This document shows, piece by piece, positions 50,943-58,918 of a stretch of 64,000 nucleotides of DNA; the stretch's first letter is position 1; each line of letters begins with the position of its first letter. Position numbers and translations under genes: made by a program. Location of the stretch: positions 1 through 64,000 of the forward strand of contig JAFXVX010000007.1 of the NCBI GenBank assembly GCA_017534745.1, in the 5' to 3' direction. Source of the DNA: Bacteroidales bacterium. Its GTDB lineage: Bacteria; Bacteroidota; Bacteroidia; Bacteroidales; UBA932. The notes beneath the pieces were generated by a model. The model saw nothing but the letters and a program-made list of their open reading frames with translations. It ran no database searches and had not been told where the DNA came from.

Positions 50943-52655
50943 ATGAAAAGGATCATAATCTTGGTGGCAACGGCCGCAGCGGCCTTGTCCCTGGCAGCCT
51001 TCCAGTACGATGCTTCCGCCCAGAAGCGGGTGACCTCCTCCTCGTCGTCTTCGACGAGCTCGACGGCCGCTTCTTCCGCGAGATCGACCTCTTCCACTTC
51101 GGCCGCCTCCTCTGCCAAGGCGACCACTTCCGCAAGGAGCACCTCTTCCGCAGCCGTCGCGCCGGCCGCGTCGAGTTCGTCTTCTTCGCAGAAGACCGTG
51201 ACTTCTGCCAAGACCACGACCCCTGCCGCAAGCAAGGGGACGACGAGTTCTGCGACAAGGGTGACCTCCGGTTCATCCTCCTCGTCAAGTTCCGGCCAGA
51301 CCGTCCGCCGCACCGGCGACGGCACCGGCTCGACGACCTCTTCCGGCGCTGTCCGCAGTACTTCCGGTTCTTCTTCCGGCGCTGTTCGCAGCACTTCGAG
51401 CTATTCGGGCTCTTCCAGTGCCGTCCGCAGCACCTCGAGCTCTTCGACCTCTTCCGGCGCTGTCAGGAGCACTTCCTCCTCAGGCAGCACAGCGGTTAAG
51501 ACCGGATCGACAGGCAGCGCCAAGCAGACGAGCGGCGACTCCGCCGCCTCCTCTTCTGCAAAGAGCGGCTCGACCTCCGCTAAGCAGACAGGTTCTACTG
51601 CTTCAAGTTCAAGTTCGGCCCGCCAGACCGCTTCTTCCAGGGAGACGGCTTCGCCTTCTTCCTCAATGAGCTCGACAGGCGGCAGCCAGTCTGCCGGCAG
51701 CAGAGGCTCCTCTGTAGTCGTCAAGACAGGCGGCGAAGCTTCCGCCCGCGCCAACACCAATGTGACCGGCTCCGGCCTCTCGACGAGAGTTGAGGAACCG
51801 GACAGGTCGCAGGCCTCTGGAAGGCCGCTCGAGGGCAGTTACAGGCCTTCGCAGCCGGAGCCTTACCGCGACAGGGGCGGCAACTACCGCTACGACGACC
51901 GCGAGTTCCGTCTCGACGATCACAATATCCACAGGGTGCTCCCTCGCGACAGGGGTTACCTGAGCTACGACAGGCCGGGCGGCTTCTACTACGACAGGCC
52001 TCACTACTACGGCTACAGGGTCAACTACCTGCCTCCGCGTTACCGCCGTGTGACTTATTGGGGCGTAGATTACTACCTCTATGACGGCATCTACTACAGG
52101 TACTATGGAAACACATATTACATCTGCCGTCCTCCGGTCGGCGTGATGATAGCGAGGGCGATCGACAGGGCTCTGCTCAATGCCGTGACCTTCTCCTACT
52201 TCCACAACGTCCACAGGACCTACAACGCGGTCTTTGACAATTACGCGACCATCGCCGAGCAGAACCGTATAATCGCGCTCAACAACGCCCGCATAGCGCA
52301 GCAGAACGCGACCTACGCTCTCAACTCGAACCGTGCCCTCTCGGCCTACGAGATAGCCAACAGGCTCGGCCTTGTCCAGAGCTACGCATACGCCAACTCC
52401 GATTACTACTATCAGGACGGCGTGTTCTACCTCTTCTCCGGGACCGGACAGTACACGGTCATCACTCCTCCGGCCGGCGCCCTCGTGACCTCCCTGCCGG
52501 AAGACTACGAGACCATCGTCCTCGACGGCATCGAGTACTACCTGGTCGATAACACGGTTTACCGTACGACCATCTTCGACTGCCAGCCTTATCTGGAAGT
52601 CCTCGGTCAGATGTACGGTTCGCTCGCGAACAAGTACGTTTACTACTACAGGTAG
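50943..52655 (+). CDS. Ser/Thr/Ala-rich DUF6515-like surface protein
   Basis: A 570-residue predicted envelope protein. Residues 1-24 form a signal peptide (ATG 50943). About 30-280 are a low-complexity Ser/Thr/Ala/Gly region with five GAVRSTS-like units around 51345-51480. It then changes to a Tyr/Arg/Asp-rich stretch (about 300-385), and ends in DUF6515-like repeats: GVDYYLYDGIYYR, with the paired later YQDGVFYLF. I cannot assign a role. The low-complexity zone may be glycosylated in Bacteroidales O-glycosylation, which is inference. It overlaps murI by 10 bp. Confidence 0.78.
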   Translation: MKRIIILVATAAAALSLAAFQYDASAQKRVTSSSSSSTSSTAASSARSTSSTSAASSAKATTSARSTSSAAVAPAASSSSSSQKTVTSAKTTTPAASKGTTSSATRVTSGSSSSSSSGQTVRRTGDGTGSTTSSGAVRSTSGSSSGAVRSTSSYSGSSSAVRSTSSSSTSSGAVRSTSSSGSTAVKTGSTGSAKQTSGDSAASSSAKSGSTSAKQTGSTASSSSSARQTASSRETASPSSSMSSTGGSQSAGSRGSSVVVKTGGEASARANTNVTGSGLSTRVEEPDRSQASGRPLEGSYRPSQPEPYRDRGGNYRYDDREFRLDDHNIHRVLPRDRGYLSYDRPGGFYYDRPHYYGYRVNYLPPRYRRVTYWGVDYYLYDGIYYRYYGNTYYICRPPVGVMIARAIDRALLNAVTFSYFHNVHRTYNAVFDNYATIAEQNRIIALNNARIAQQNATYALNSNRALSAYEIANRLGLVQSYAYANSDYYYQDGVFYLFSGTGQYTVITPPAGALVTSLPEDYETIVLDGIEYYLVDNTVYRTTIFDCQPYLEVLGQMYGSLANKYVYYYR

Positions 52656-53407
52656 ATGAGAGAGAAGATTCTCTGAAGCGACTCAGGGTCGCCTGAAGAG
52701 ACAAGTTCAATGTCGGGGCCTCCGCAAGGGGCCCCGTCATTTTTGATGAGGCCTTCTTCGTCCATGACATTGCGAAGGTGACGTGCCACGGCCGGAGCGG
52801 GATCGACGATACTGACGCCTTCCCCTGCAATCTTCCTTATGGGGTTAATAAGGAACGGGTAATGGGTGCAGCCTAGGACGATGGTGTCGGCGCCGGCCTC
52901 CAGAAGGGGGCTGAGGCTCGCGCGGACCGTCTCCTCGGCCTCGGGGCCTTCGAGGACGCCCCTTTCGACGAGCTCCACGAAGCCCTTGCCGACGTGCTCG
53001 ACTATCTTGATGCCGCTATCGACAGAACTCTTGGTAGTGAGGTACTTGGAGCCCTTGAGGGTCCCGGCCGTGGCGAGGACGCCGATGACGCCGGTCTTCG
53101 TGCCGAGGGCGGCGGGCTTGACGGCGGGCTCCATCCCGATGAACTTCATCGGGGCGTATTCCTTTCGGAGGGTCGCGATGGCGGCAGCGGTCGCGGTGTT
53201 GCACGCGACGACGACAATCCCGGCGCCTTTGCCTATGAGAAAATCGGTGATGGCCCTGGCGCGGTCCTCAATGTATTCTTTGGATTTCTCTCCGTAGGGG
53301 CAGTGGGCATTGTCGGCGAAAAAGACGTATTTCTCGCGGGGGAGGATCTTTACGATCTCCCGTGCGACGGAAAGGCCGCCCGAGCCGGAGTCGAAGATGC
53401 CGATCAT
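52646..53407 (-). CDS. murI: Glutamate racemase
   Basis: Makes D-glutamate for peptidoglycan. The 253-residue protein has the family's two catalytic cysteines, Cys69 in VACNTA and Cys180 in GCTHYP, plus the N-terminal GIFDSGSGG. The C-terminal helical end is normal. The start codon ATG is at 53405-53407 and overlaps the prfB stop (4 bp). Its 3' end is convergent with and overlaps the DUF6515-like gene. Confidence 0.97.
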   Translation of the reverse strand: MIGIFDSGSGGLSVAREIVKILPREKYVFFADNAHCPYGEKSKEYIEDRARAITDFLIGKGAGIVVVACNTATAAAIATLRKEYAPMKFIGMEPAVKPAALGTKTGVIGVLATAGTLKGSKYLTTKSSVDSGIKIVEHVGKGFVELVERGVLEGPEAEETVRASLSPLLEAGADTIVLGCTHYPFLINPIRKIAGEGVSIVDPAPAVARHLRNVMDEEGLIKNDGAPCGGPDIELVSSGDPESLQRIFSLIYL

Positions 53408-54546
53408 AGGTCGAGGTCGTCGTCATCAGGGGAAACGGCGGATCCGTTGCCCATAAGGTAGGACTTCATGAAGTCGTTGATGTCGCCGTCGAGGACGCCC
53501 TGGGTGTCGGCCGTGGACCAGCCGGTGCGGAGGTCCTTGACCAGTTTGTAGGGGTGGAGGACGTAGTTGCGGATCTGGGAGCCCCACTCGATGCGTTTTT
53601 TCTGGCCCTCGAGCTCGGCCTGCTTCTCCTGACGCTTTTTGAGCTCGATGTCGTAGAGCCTTGACTTGAGGATGCGGAGGGCGTTCTGGCGGTTGTCCTG
53701 CTGGGAACGGGTCTCGGTGTTCTCGACCATGATCCCGGAGGGGATGTGGCGTACGCGGACGCCGGTCTCGACCTTGTTGACGTTCTGGCCGCCGTGGCCG
53801 CCGCTGCGGAAGGTGTCCCACTCGAGGTCTGCGGGGTTGATCTCTATATTAATGCTGTCATCCACAAGGGGATAGACGAATACGGAGGAAAAGGTCGTCT
53901 GGCGCTTGCCCTGGGCGTTGAACGGCGAGATGCGGACGAGCCGGTGGACGCCGTTCTCGGCCTTGAGGTAGCCGTAGGCGTAATCGCCCTCGACCTCGAT
54001 GGTCGCGCTCTTGATGCCTGCCTCCTCGCCCTCGAGAAGGGCCGTCACCGTCATCTTGTAGCCGTTTCTCTCACCCCAGCGGAGGTACATCCTCATGAGC
54101 ATTGCGGACCAGTCGTTGGACTCGGTCCCGCCGGCGCCGGAGTTGATGGTCAGCACGGCGCCGAGGTTGTCTCCCTCGCCGCCAAGCATGTTGCGGAGCT
54201 CCAGGGCTTCGATTTTGTCGAGAGCGTCCTTGTAGGCGGCGTCCATCTCGCGGGTCTCGTCGGTCTCGACGGCGTTCTCCTCGCCTTCGGAGAGGCCGGC
54301 GAACTCGGCGAGGACGTCGAGGTCGTCCGCGAGTGTGCGCGCCTGGTCAAATCCGGTTACCCAGGACTTCACTGAAGCCGTCTTCTTGAGATAAGTCTCG
54401 GCCTCCTTGGGGTCGTCCCAGAAGCCGGGAGCGAGGGTTTTCTGCTCCCGGTCTGCGACCTCCTTTCTCTTGGAGGCTATGTCGAGGCACTTCTCAAGGG
54501 TGGAGAGCCTTGAATGGAGATCTTTTATCTGTTCCTGGGTTGTCAT
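53404..54546 (-). CDS. prfB: Peptide chain release factor 2
   Basis: Terminates translation at UGA and UAA. The 380-residue protein has the RF2 tripeptide SPF at 207-209 and GGQ at 252-254. Unlike many bacteria it is read in one frame from ATG 54546 with no in-frame UGA near codon 25, so the programmed +1 frameshift seems absent. The gene overlaps murI by 4 bp and starts 4 bp after the L,D-transpeptidase stop. Confidence 0.96.
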   Translation of the reverse strand: MTTQEQIKDLHSRLSTLEKCLDIASKRKEVADREQKTLAPGFWDDPKEAETYLKKTASVKSWVTGFDQARTLADDLDVLAEFAGLSEGEENAVETDETREMDAAYKDALDKIEALELRNMLGGEGDNLGAVLTINSGAGGTESNDWSAMLMRMYLRWGERNGYKMTVTALLEGEEAGIKSATIEVEGDYAYGYLKAENGVHRLVRISPFNAQGKRQTTFSSVFVYPLVDDSINIEINPADLEWDTFRSGGHGGQNVNKVETGVRVRHIPSGIMVENTETRSQQDNRQNALRILKSRLYDIELKKRQEKQAELEGQKKRIEWGSQIRNYVLHPYKLVKDLRTGWSTADTQGVLDGDINDFMKSYLMGNGSAVSPDDDDLDL

Positions 54547-54550
54547 CCTG

Positions 54551-55066
54551 CTACATTGACTTGTCTGCCGCTATGTCCTCAGGGCCGGGTACTATCTTGA
54601 CTTTCATCCCTTTATAGACGTGGGGGATGAGCTGGCGGAGGTCGGAGTTGTGGAGACGGACGCAGCCCTGAGAGTCGCGGGTACCGATCCGGTCGTCCCT
54701 CTCGGGACAGGTCCCGTGGATGCCGATTGCGCGGAATCCCGGAGTCTCGAGGTGTATGAAAAACGGTCCGTAGGCTTCGACTTTGCCCTTGCCGTCGTGG
54801 TAGTCGTACATCACGCCTTTGGTGTTCTGCACCCAGGTCACAGTGAAGTCGCCTTCCGGAGTCTTGCAGTCGCCCTGAGTCCTTTTCCGACCGGGATTAA
54901 TGCCGGTGGCGACCGGGAAACTCATCAATTCCTCTCCGTCCTTAGAAAGAAGGTAAATCGTGAATGAGCCCTTGTCAACAAGAATGCTGCCTCCCTCTCC
55001 GGAAGGGGAGGAGGAGGCGACATTTCCGGACAGCAGTCCGAGAAGAAGGATCAGAAGAAATCTCAT
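54551..55066 (-). CDS. L,D-transpeptidase (YkuD domain)
   Basis: Cross-links peptidoglycan or attaches envelope proteins. The 171 residues start with a hydrophobic signal or anchor ([14 protein letters not shown]). The YkuD catalytic motif is present: His117 in IHGT, then SQGCVRLH with Cys135. A KTPEG block lies at 68-72. No lipobox is seen. The ATG overlaps the stop of the exported L7/L12-like gene (ATGA), so the two are translationally coupled. Confidence 0.9.
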   Translation of the reverse strand: MRFLLILLLGLLSGNVASSSPSGEGGSILVDKGSFTIYLLSKDGEELMSFPVATGINPGRKRTQGDCKTPEGDFTVTWVQNTKGVMYDYHDGKGKVEAYGPFFIHLETPGFRAIGIHGTCPERDDRIGTRDSQGCVRLHNSDLRQLIPHVYKGMKVKIVPGPEDIAADKSM

Positions 55067-55389
55067 TTGAGCTCTACTGTCGCGCCGGCGTCGGTGAGCC
55101 TCTTGGCGAGCTCCTCGGCTTCCTTCACGGGAACGTCTTTCTTAATCACTGAAGGAGTGTTGGAGACGAGCTCGTGGGCTTCCTTGAGCCCGATGCCGAG
55201 GTACTCACGGACTATCTTGATGACCTGGATCTTGTTCTCCCCGGGGGAGGCAAGGACGATGGTCTTTACGTTCTCATTGGTCTGGACTACAGGCGCAGCA
55301 GCCTCTTCGGAGACTTCTGCGGCGGAAGCCGTGGCGGCAAAGGCCGTCAGGGCGAGCGTAGCGAAAAGAGCGAAAATAAGGCGTTTCAT
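55063..55389 (-). CDS. Exported protein with ribosomal L7/L12 C-terminal-like domain
   Basis: A 108-residue protein with an unusual layout. Residues 1-23 ([17 protein letters not shown] onward, ending ASA) form a signal peptide. After an acidic linker, residues 42-108 match the L7/L12 C-terminal domain ([19 protein letters not shown] and [20 protein letters not shown]; partial motifs). The L12 hinge and N-terminal dimerisation domain are absent, so it is not a ribosomal stalk protein. I chose ATG 55387-55389; an earlier in-frame start would break the signal. It is coupled to the L,D-transpeptidase. Function unknown. Confidence 0.75.
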   Translation of the reverse strand: MKRLIFALFATLALTAFAATASAAEVSEEAAAPVVQTNENVKTIVLASPGENKIQVIKIVREYLGIGLKEAHELVSNTPSVIKKDVPVKEAEELAKRLTDAGATVELK

Positions 55390-55414
55390 GACTTTACTCT
55401 TTATGGTTTCCGGA

Positions 55415-55446
55415 CAAAAATACAAAAAATGTTCCGTAGGCGCAAC
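55415..55446 (-). promoter_or_regulatory. Promoter of the L7/L12-like-ldt unit
   Basis: On the minus strand GTTG (55443-55446), 20 bp, then TATTTTTG (55415-55422). It matches the consensus with one mismatch and lies at the end of the FtsB-like gene. Confidence 0.5.
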
Positions 55447-55749
55447 CTACTCTTCCTTATAGACATCCTCGCCAGGCTCGGTGAACCCGAACTGCTCCCT
55501 GGCGAACTTCTCAAGGGAGTCTTTGTCGGTGCTGAGGTCCTCAATCCTCTTGGAGAGTCCGTCGATCTCCTCACGGTAATTCTCCATCTGGCGCTTCTGG
55601 CTGCGGATCTCGAAGCCGGACTTGATCCACGACGGAATACTTCCCGCCGGAATGACAAGAAGCAGAAGGACGATGACCACCGTCGCCACGATTGCGTACT
55701 TCCAGAACGGAAGCCCGTCTTCATCTTTTTTCTTACGCCGTTCGGACAT
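55447..55749 (-). CDS. FtsB/DivIC-like septum formation protein
   Basis: A 100-residue bitopic divisome protein. A charged N-terminus is followed by one helix (about 18-36), a periplasmic coiled coil, and the typical end FAREQFGFTEPGEDVY. It would join FtsL and FtsQ in the division complex. Upstream on this strand TAAATTCG at 55778-55785 is a near -7 match. The following L7/L12-like gene starts 57 bp away. Confidence 0.85.
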   Translation of the reverse strand: MSERRKKKDEDGLPFWKYAIVATVVIVLLLLVIPAGSIPSWIKSGFEIRSQKRQMENYREEIDGLSKRIEDLSTDKDSLEKFAREQFGFTEPGEDVYKEE

Positions 55750-55827
55750 TTCTCCCTGAGGGTTTGCTATCTGACTGCGAATTTAAAGAAAAATCCTGAT
55801 TATCTACAGATGAATGGCCGAAAATTC

Positions 55828-55858
55828 TTTGATAATTTGAATATATTTTGTTAGTTTG
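55828..55858 (+). promoter_or_regulatory. Promoter of the lipoprotein island operon
   Basis: TTTG (55828-55831), 19 bp, then TTAGTTTG (55851-55858), one mismatch from TAnnTTTG. It is 29 bp before the ATG at 55888. Confidence 0.45.
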
Positions 55859-55887
55859 CAGACAGTCATCCTGTAATCAGTCGCCGC

Positions 55888-56113
55888 ATGAAAAAGCCAG
55901 TTCTCTTTTCCATCTGCTTTCTTATAGCCCTTTCCCTGCCCATTTCTTTGCAATATAATTCTCAAGGGGGGATATGGCGTCGGAGGGACTATCTTATCCC
56001 ATAGTATTAAACCATATGAAATTTCTGTAAACTATAACGCCAAGCAATATTTCAGCGATAATTATAATGTCGACTGGTCTCACTATGAATCAAAACACCC
56101 CACTGCGCTATGA
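55888..56113 (+). pseudogene. Frameshifted small paralogue of the island lipoproteins
   Basis: From ATG 55888 the frame reads MKKPVLFSICFLIALSLPIS, a signal peptide, and stops at TAG 56002-56004. Shifting one base at the G6 run (55966-55971) continues as YGVGGTILSHSIKPYEIS to a TGA at 56111-56113, and that C-terminus resembles the end of the next protein (SGTIDSHSIKPYEVS). One G fewer joins both into about 73 residues. The restored stop overlaps the next ATG (ATGA), which fits an intact operon gene. Real mutation, phase variation or sequencing error cannot be told apart. Confidence 0.65.
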
Positions 56114-56838
56114 AAACACTTTTAAGATTGGTTGTATTATTCGCCTCTCCGTTTATACTTATTGCGTGTCCGAAATACTTGTCCTATGGATGGATTGAGG
56201 TTGAATGTAATGCGCCTCACAATATAAGTTATTGTACTAATTTTAATGTCGCTGACAGGAAAATCCCAGCGCTGGATAATAGACTTGAAAGCATAGATAT
56301 CACAATAAACAGAATCGGCTATTTGTTGATGAATTATAAATCCTGGGACAATCTAGTATTAGAATTTCCTGACGATACCTTTTCTGTTTATATCTTCCAT
56401 CCTGACACAGTAGCTAAATACCCATTGGAATATATACAGCAAGAATATAAGGTACTTGTTCGATATGATATAGGCGCTGACGATTATTATAAATTCCCGG
56501 GCACAAACAGAAATAAATACAAAAAATGGATTACTATCCCCTATCCTCCAATTCCGTCAATGTCATCAGCCCACATGTATCCTCCGTACGAGGAGGTGAT
56601 GGCGCAGTATGAGGAGGACTGTCGGAAAATAGCGGAGAGGGAGGGGCTCCCAAGTTTGATTAGTGCCCAAAATAGGCAACTTGTGCCAGATCCGAGACGA
56701 GAGTTTTCCGGGACTATTGATTCTCATAGCATTAAACCGTATGAGGTGTCCGCTAACAGAAATGCTAGTAAATACTTTAGAAATTATTACCAGGTTGACT
56801 GGTCTCAGTACGAAAAAGATTATCCTACCAAACTATGA
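56110..56838 (+). CDS. Putative lipoprotein, island paralogue 1
   Basis: A 242-residue lipoprotein of unknown function. The signal ends in the lipobox LIAC (Cys20). The family core shared with the next two genes is VECNAPHNISY, FPDDTFSVYIFHPDT, VLVRYDIGADDYYKFPGT and IPYPPIPSMSSAHMYPP. The C-terminal extension (LPSLISAQNRQL to the end) is absent from the two other intact copies but resembles the broken upstream copy. AT-rich codon use contrasts with the surrounding genes. Both ends overlap neighbours by ATGA. Confidence 0.7.
   Translation: MKTLLRLVVLFASPFILIACPKYLSYGWIEVECNAPHNISYCTNFNVADRKIPALDNRLESIDITINRIGYLLMNYKSWDNLVLEFPDDTFSVYIFHPDTVAKYPLEYIQQEYKVLVRYDIGADDYYKFPGTNRNKYKKWITIPYPPIPSMSSAHMYPPYEEVMAQYEEDCRKIAEREGLPSLISAQNRQLVPDPRREFSGTIDSHSIKPYEVSANRNASKYFRNYYQVDWSQYEKDYPTKL
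56533..56646 (+). repeat. 114-bp near-identical repeat, copy 1
   Basis: Coding sequence of paralogue 1 (ITIPYPPIPSMSSAHM to EREG region) that recurs at 57800-57913 with about five substitutions in 114 bp, far closer than the rest of the two genes. It is also GC-richer than the flanking island sequence. Confidence 0.8.
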
Positions 56839-57374
56839 AACAATTAGTTCGAATACTACTTGTGCTTTTAGGTGCCTTGTGTGTAACCGCTTGTCCTATG
56901 GATATAGAAAAGTCCCTTTATATCAATATTGAATGTAATTCTCCTCACAGTATCGGGTATCTCTTTTCTGATGAAAATAATATTGAGAGAGTTATCCCAG
57001 AATTTGACAGGCCACCTGAAATTTTAGGAATAGGCGAGAGCGAGTCTAACTATATGACCAGATATAGTGACGGCTGGGCAGAGTTTGTGACGCGTTTCCC
57101 CAATGATACATTCTCTGTTTTTATTTTTCATGCAGATACTCTAAATATTTACTCCTGGGATCAAATCAGAGAGGAATTCAAGGTGCTGGTACGGTATGAT
57201 ATCTCAGCAGAAGATTACTACAAGTTCCCCGGGACAGACAACAACGAGATGGACATTACTATCCCTTATCCGCCGACAGAGTCCATGAAAACCGTTCATA
57301 TGCTCCCTTCTTATCAAGAGGTTATGGAGCAGTATCTTATTGATTGTGAGAAGATTGCCGGACGCAATAATTGA
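56835..57374 (+). CDS. Putative lipoprotein, island paralogue 2
   Basis: A 179-residue paralogue of the preceding gene, with lipobox VTAC (Cys20) and the core IECNSPHSIGY, FPNDTFSVFIFHADT and YDISAEDYYKFPGT. It lacks the long C-terminal extension. Sequence differs much more from its neighbours than the 114-bp repeat shared by paralogues 1 and 3. No homologue with known function is recognised. Confidence 0.7.
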   Translation: MKQLVRILLVLLGALCVTACPMDIEKSLYINIECNSPHSIGYLFSDENNIERVIPEFDRPPEILGIGESESNYMTRYSDGWAEFVTRFPNDTFSVFIFHADTLNIYSWDQIREEFKVLVRYDISAEDYYKFPGTDNNEMDITIPYPPTESMKTVHMLPSYQEVMEQYLIDCEKIAGRNN

Positions 57375-57385
57375 TGTGACCTGCT

Positions 57386-57919
57386 ATGAAAAATTATTAT
57401 TACTGTTGTTTGGTGTTTATGCTCACCTTATTGAATAGTTGTAAGGATTACGACTCTGGTTATCTGTATCTTGAGTGCGATGCTCCTCACAACATCAGTT
57501 ACATTATAATTGAGCGAAAAAATTCAGACAAGTCTATTCCTGAAACCAACGAAGATATTAAGACCATACACATCGATCGGGTAAGGAAGACGTATATACG
57601 CACGATTTATACTCCGTGGCCAAAGTATGTTAAAGATTTTCCCGACGACACATTCACTATACTCATTTTTCATACTGATACCGTTTCCCATTACACTTGG
57701 AATCAGATACGTCAACAAAACAAATTACTGGTGCGATATGATATTGGAGCTGATGACTACAATAAGTTCCCGGGGACGAATAAGTACAAAACAAATATCA
57801 CTATTCCCTATCCTCCAATTCCGTCGATGTCATCAGCCCACATGTGCCCTCCGTACGAGGAGGTGATGGCGCAGTATGAGGAGGACTGTCGGAAAATTGC
57901 GGAGAGGGAGGGGGAGTAG
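57386..57919 (+). CDS. Putative lipoprotein, island paralogue 3
   Basis: A 177-residue paralogue with lipobox LNSC (Cys19). Its core LECDAPHNISY, FPDDTFTILIFHTDT and YDIGADDYNKFPGT closely follows paralogue 1, and the last 38 residues are nearly identical to it. It ends at IAEREGE, where paralogue 1 continues. It starts 11 bp after paralogue 2. Function unknown. Confidence 0.7.
   Translation: MKNYYYCCLVFMLTLLNSCKDYDSGYLYLECDAPHNISYIIIERKNSDKSIPETNEDIKTIHIDRVRKTYIRTIYTPWPKYVKDFPDDTFTILIFHTDTVSHYTWNQIRQQNKLLVRYDIGADDYNKFPGTNKYKTNITIPYPPIPSMSSAHMCPPYEEVMAQYEEDCRKIAEREGE
57800..57913 (+). repeat. 114-bp near-identical repeat, copy 2
   Basis: Second copy of the repeat at 56533-56646, in paralogue 3. 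The sharp similarity suggests recent gene conversion or duplication. Confidence 0.8.
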
Positions 57920-57949
57920 ATTTATGTTTTTGTTATCGATATTAATTGC

Positions 57950-57957
57950 TAAATTTG
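57950..57957 (+). promoter_or_regulatory. Putative -7 element of the NTP transferase operon
   Basis: TAAATTTG matches TAnnTTTG, 22 bp before the ATG at 57980. A T-rich stretch with TTTG at 57929-57932 lies slightly too close for the usual spacing. Confidence 0.45.
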
Positions 57958-57979
57958 AACTCGGAAATTTTCTATTGAT

Positions 57980-58918
57980 ATGGCAATGAAACCTACATTA
58001 CTTGTTCTGGCGGCGGGAATGGGAAGCCGCTATGGCGGACTCAAGCAGATGGACGGGCTTGGACCGTCCGGTGAGACGATTATCGATTACTCGATCTACG
58101 ACGCTGTGGCGGCGGGATTCGGGAAGGTGGTTTACATCGTCCGCGAGTATTTCAAGGCGGACATGGAAGCTGCCGTGAAGGCGAAATACAGCGGCGTCAA
58201 GTGCCTTGACGGCAGTCCGCTGGAGTTCGTTTTCGTGACCCAGGAGCTCGACAAGATTCCTGCCCGCTTCAAGCTGAATCCCGAAAGGCAGAAGCCGTGG
58301 GGGACCGCGCACGCCGTGCTTATGGCAAAAGACGTTATCCATGAGCCGTTTGCCGTGATCAACGGCGATGACTACTACGGAAAAGAGTCGTTCCGCATCC
58401 TCGGCGACTGGTGCCGTGCGCACGAAGGCGCTTCCGGCGAGTATTCCATCGTCGGTTTCGAGCTGGACAACACTCTTTCCGAGTCCGGCGGTGTTTCCAG
58501 GGGTATCTGCTTCTATGGGAAAGACCGTCTGCTGACAGGGATCGCCGAGCACCTCAATATCCAGAAGGATCCCGACGGAGTGGTCCGCGGGGACAACTCG
58601 GTGAACGGCGAGCACGTCGATCTCGACGCAAAGGCGCTCTGCTCGATGAACATGTGGGGTTTCACCCCCGACTATTTCGCTCTCAGCGAGAAGATTTTCG
58701 AAGGGTTCCTCGAGGAGAACATCGACGCGCTCAAGAAAGAGTTCTACATCCCTTATGCCGTGGACTGCATCATCAAGGCCGGAAAGGGCAGGTGCGAGGT
58801 GCTTTCGACCCCGTCCCGCTGGTTCGGCGTGACCTACAAGGAGGACCGTCCGGCTGTCGTTGAGAAATTCGCCTCGCTCGTTAAGGAAGGCGTGTATCCT
58901 TCCCCGCTTTACAAATGA
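57980..58918 (+). CDS. Sugar-phosphate nucleotidyltransferase-like protein
   Basis: A 312-residue NTP transferase-fold protein. The N-terminal nucleotide-binding loop LAAGMGSRYGGLKQ and the metal-binding INGDDYYG (about 132-139) mark the sugar nucleotidyltransferase fold, and WGTAHAVL follows the usual GTAxA pattern. The nucleotide and sugar cannot be predicted. Alternative ATG at 57986. It overlaps the CPBP gene by ATGA. Confidence 0.85.
   Translation: MAMKPTLLVLAAGMGSRYGGLKQMDGLGPSGETIIDYSIYDAVAAGFGKVVYIVREYFKADMEAAVKAKYSGVKCLDGSPLEFVFVTQELDKIPARFKLNPERQKPWGTAHAVLMAKDVIHEPFAVINGDDYYGKESFRILGDWCRAHEGASGEYSIVGFELDNTLSESGGVSRGICFYGKDRLLTGIAEHLNIQKDPDGVVRGDNSVNGEHVDLDAKALCSMNMWGFTPDYFALSEKIFEGFLEENIDALKKEFYIPYAVDCIIKAGKGRCEVLSTPSRWFGVTYKEDRPAVVEKFASLVKEGVYPSPLYK

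Noticed and set aside
49553..51394. Minus-strand 613-residue frame across three plus-strand genes
   Set aside because: It spans the importer, NamZ and Ser-rich genes in antisense and has only low-complexity sequence.
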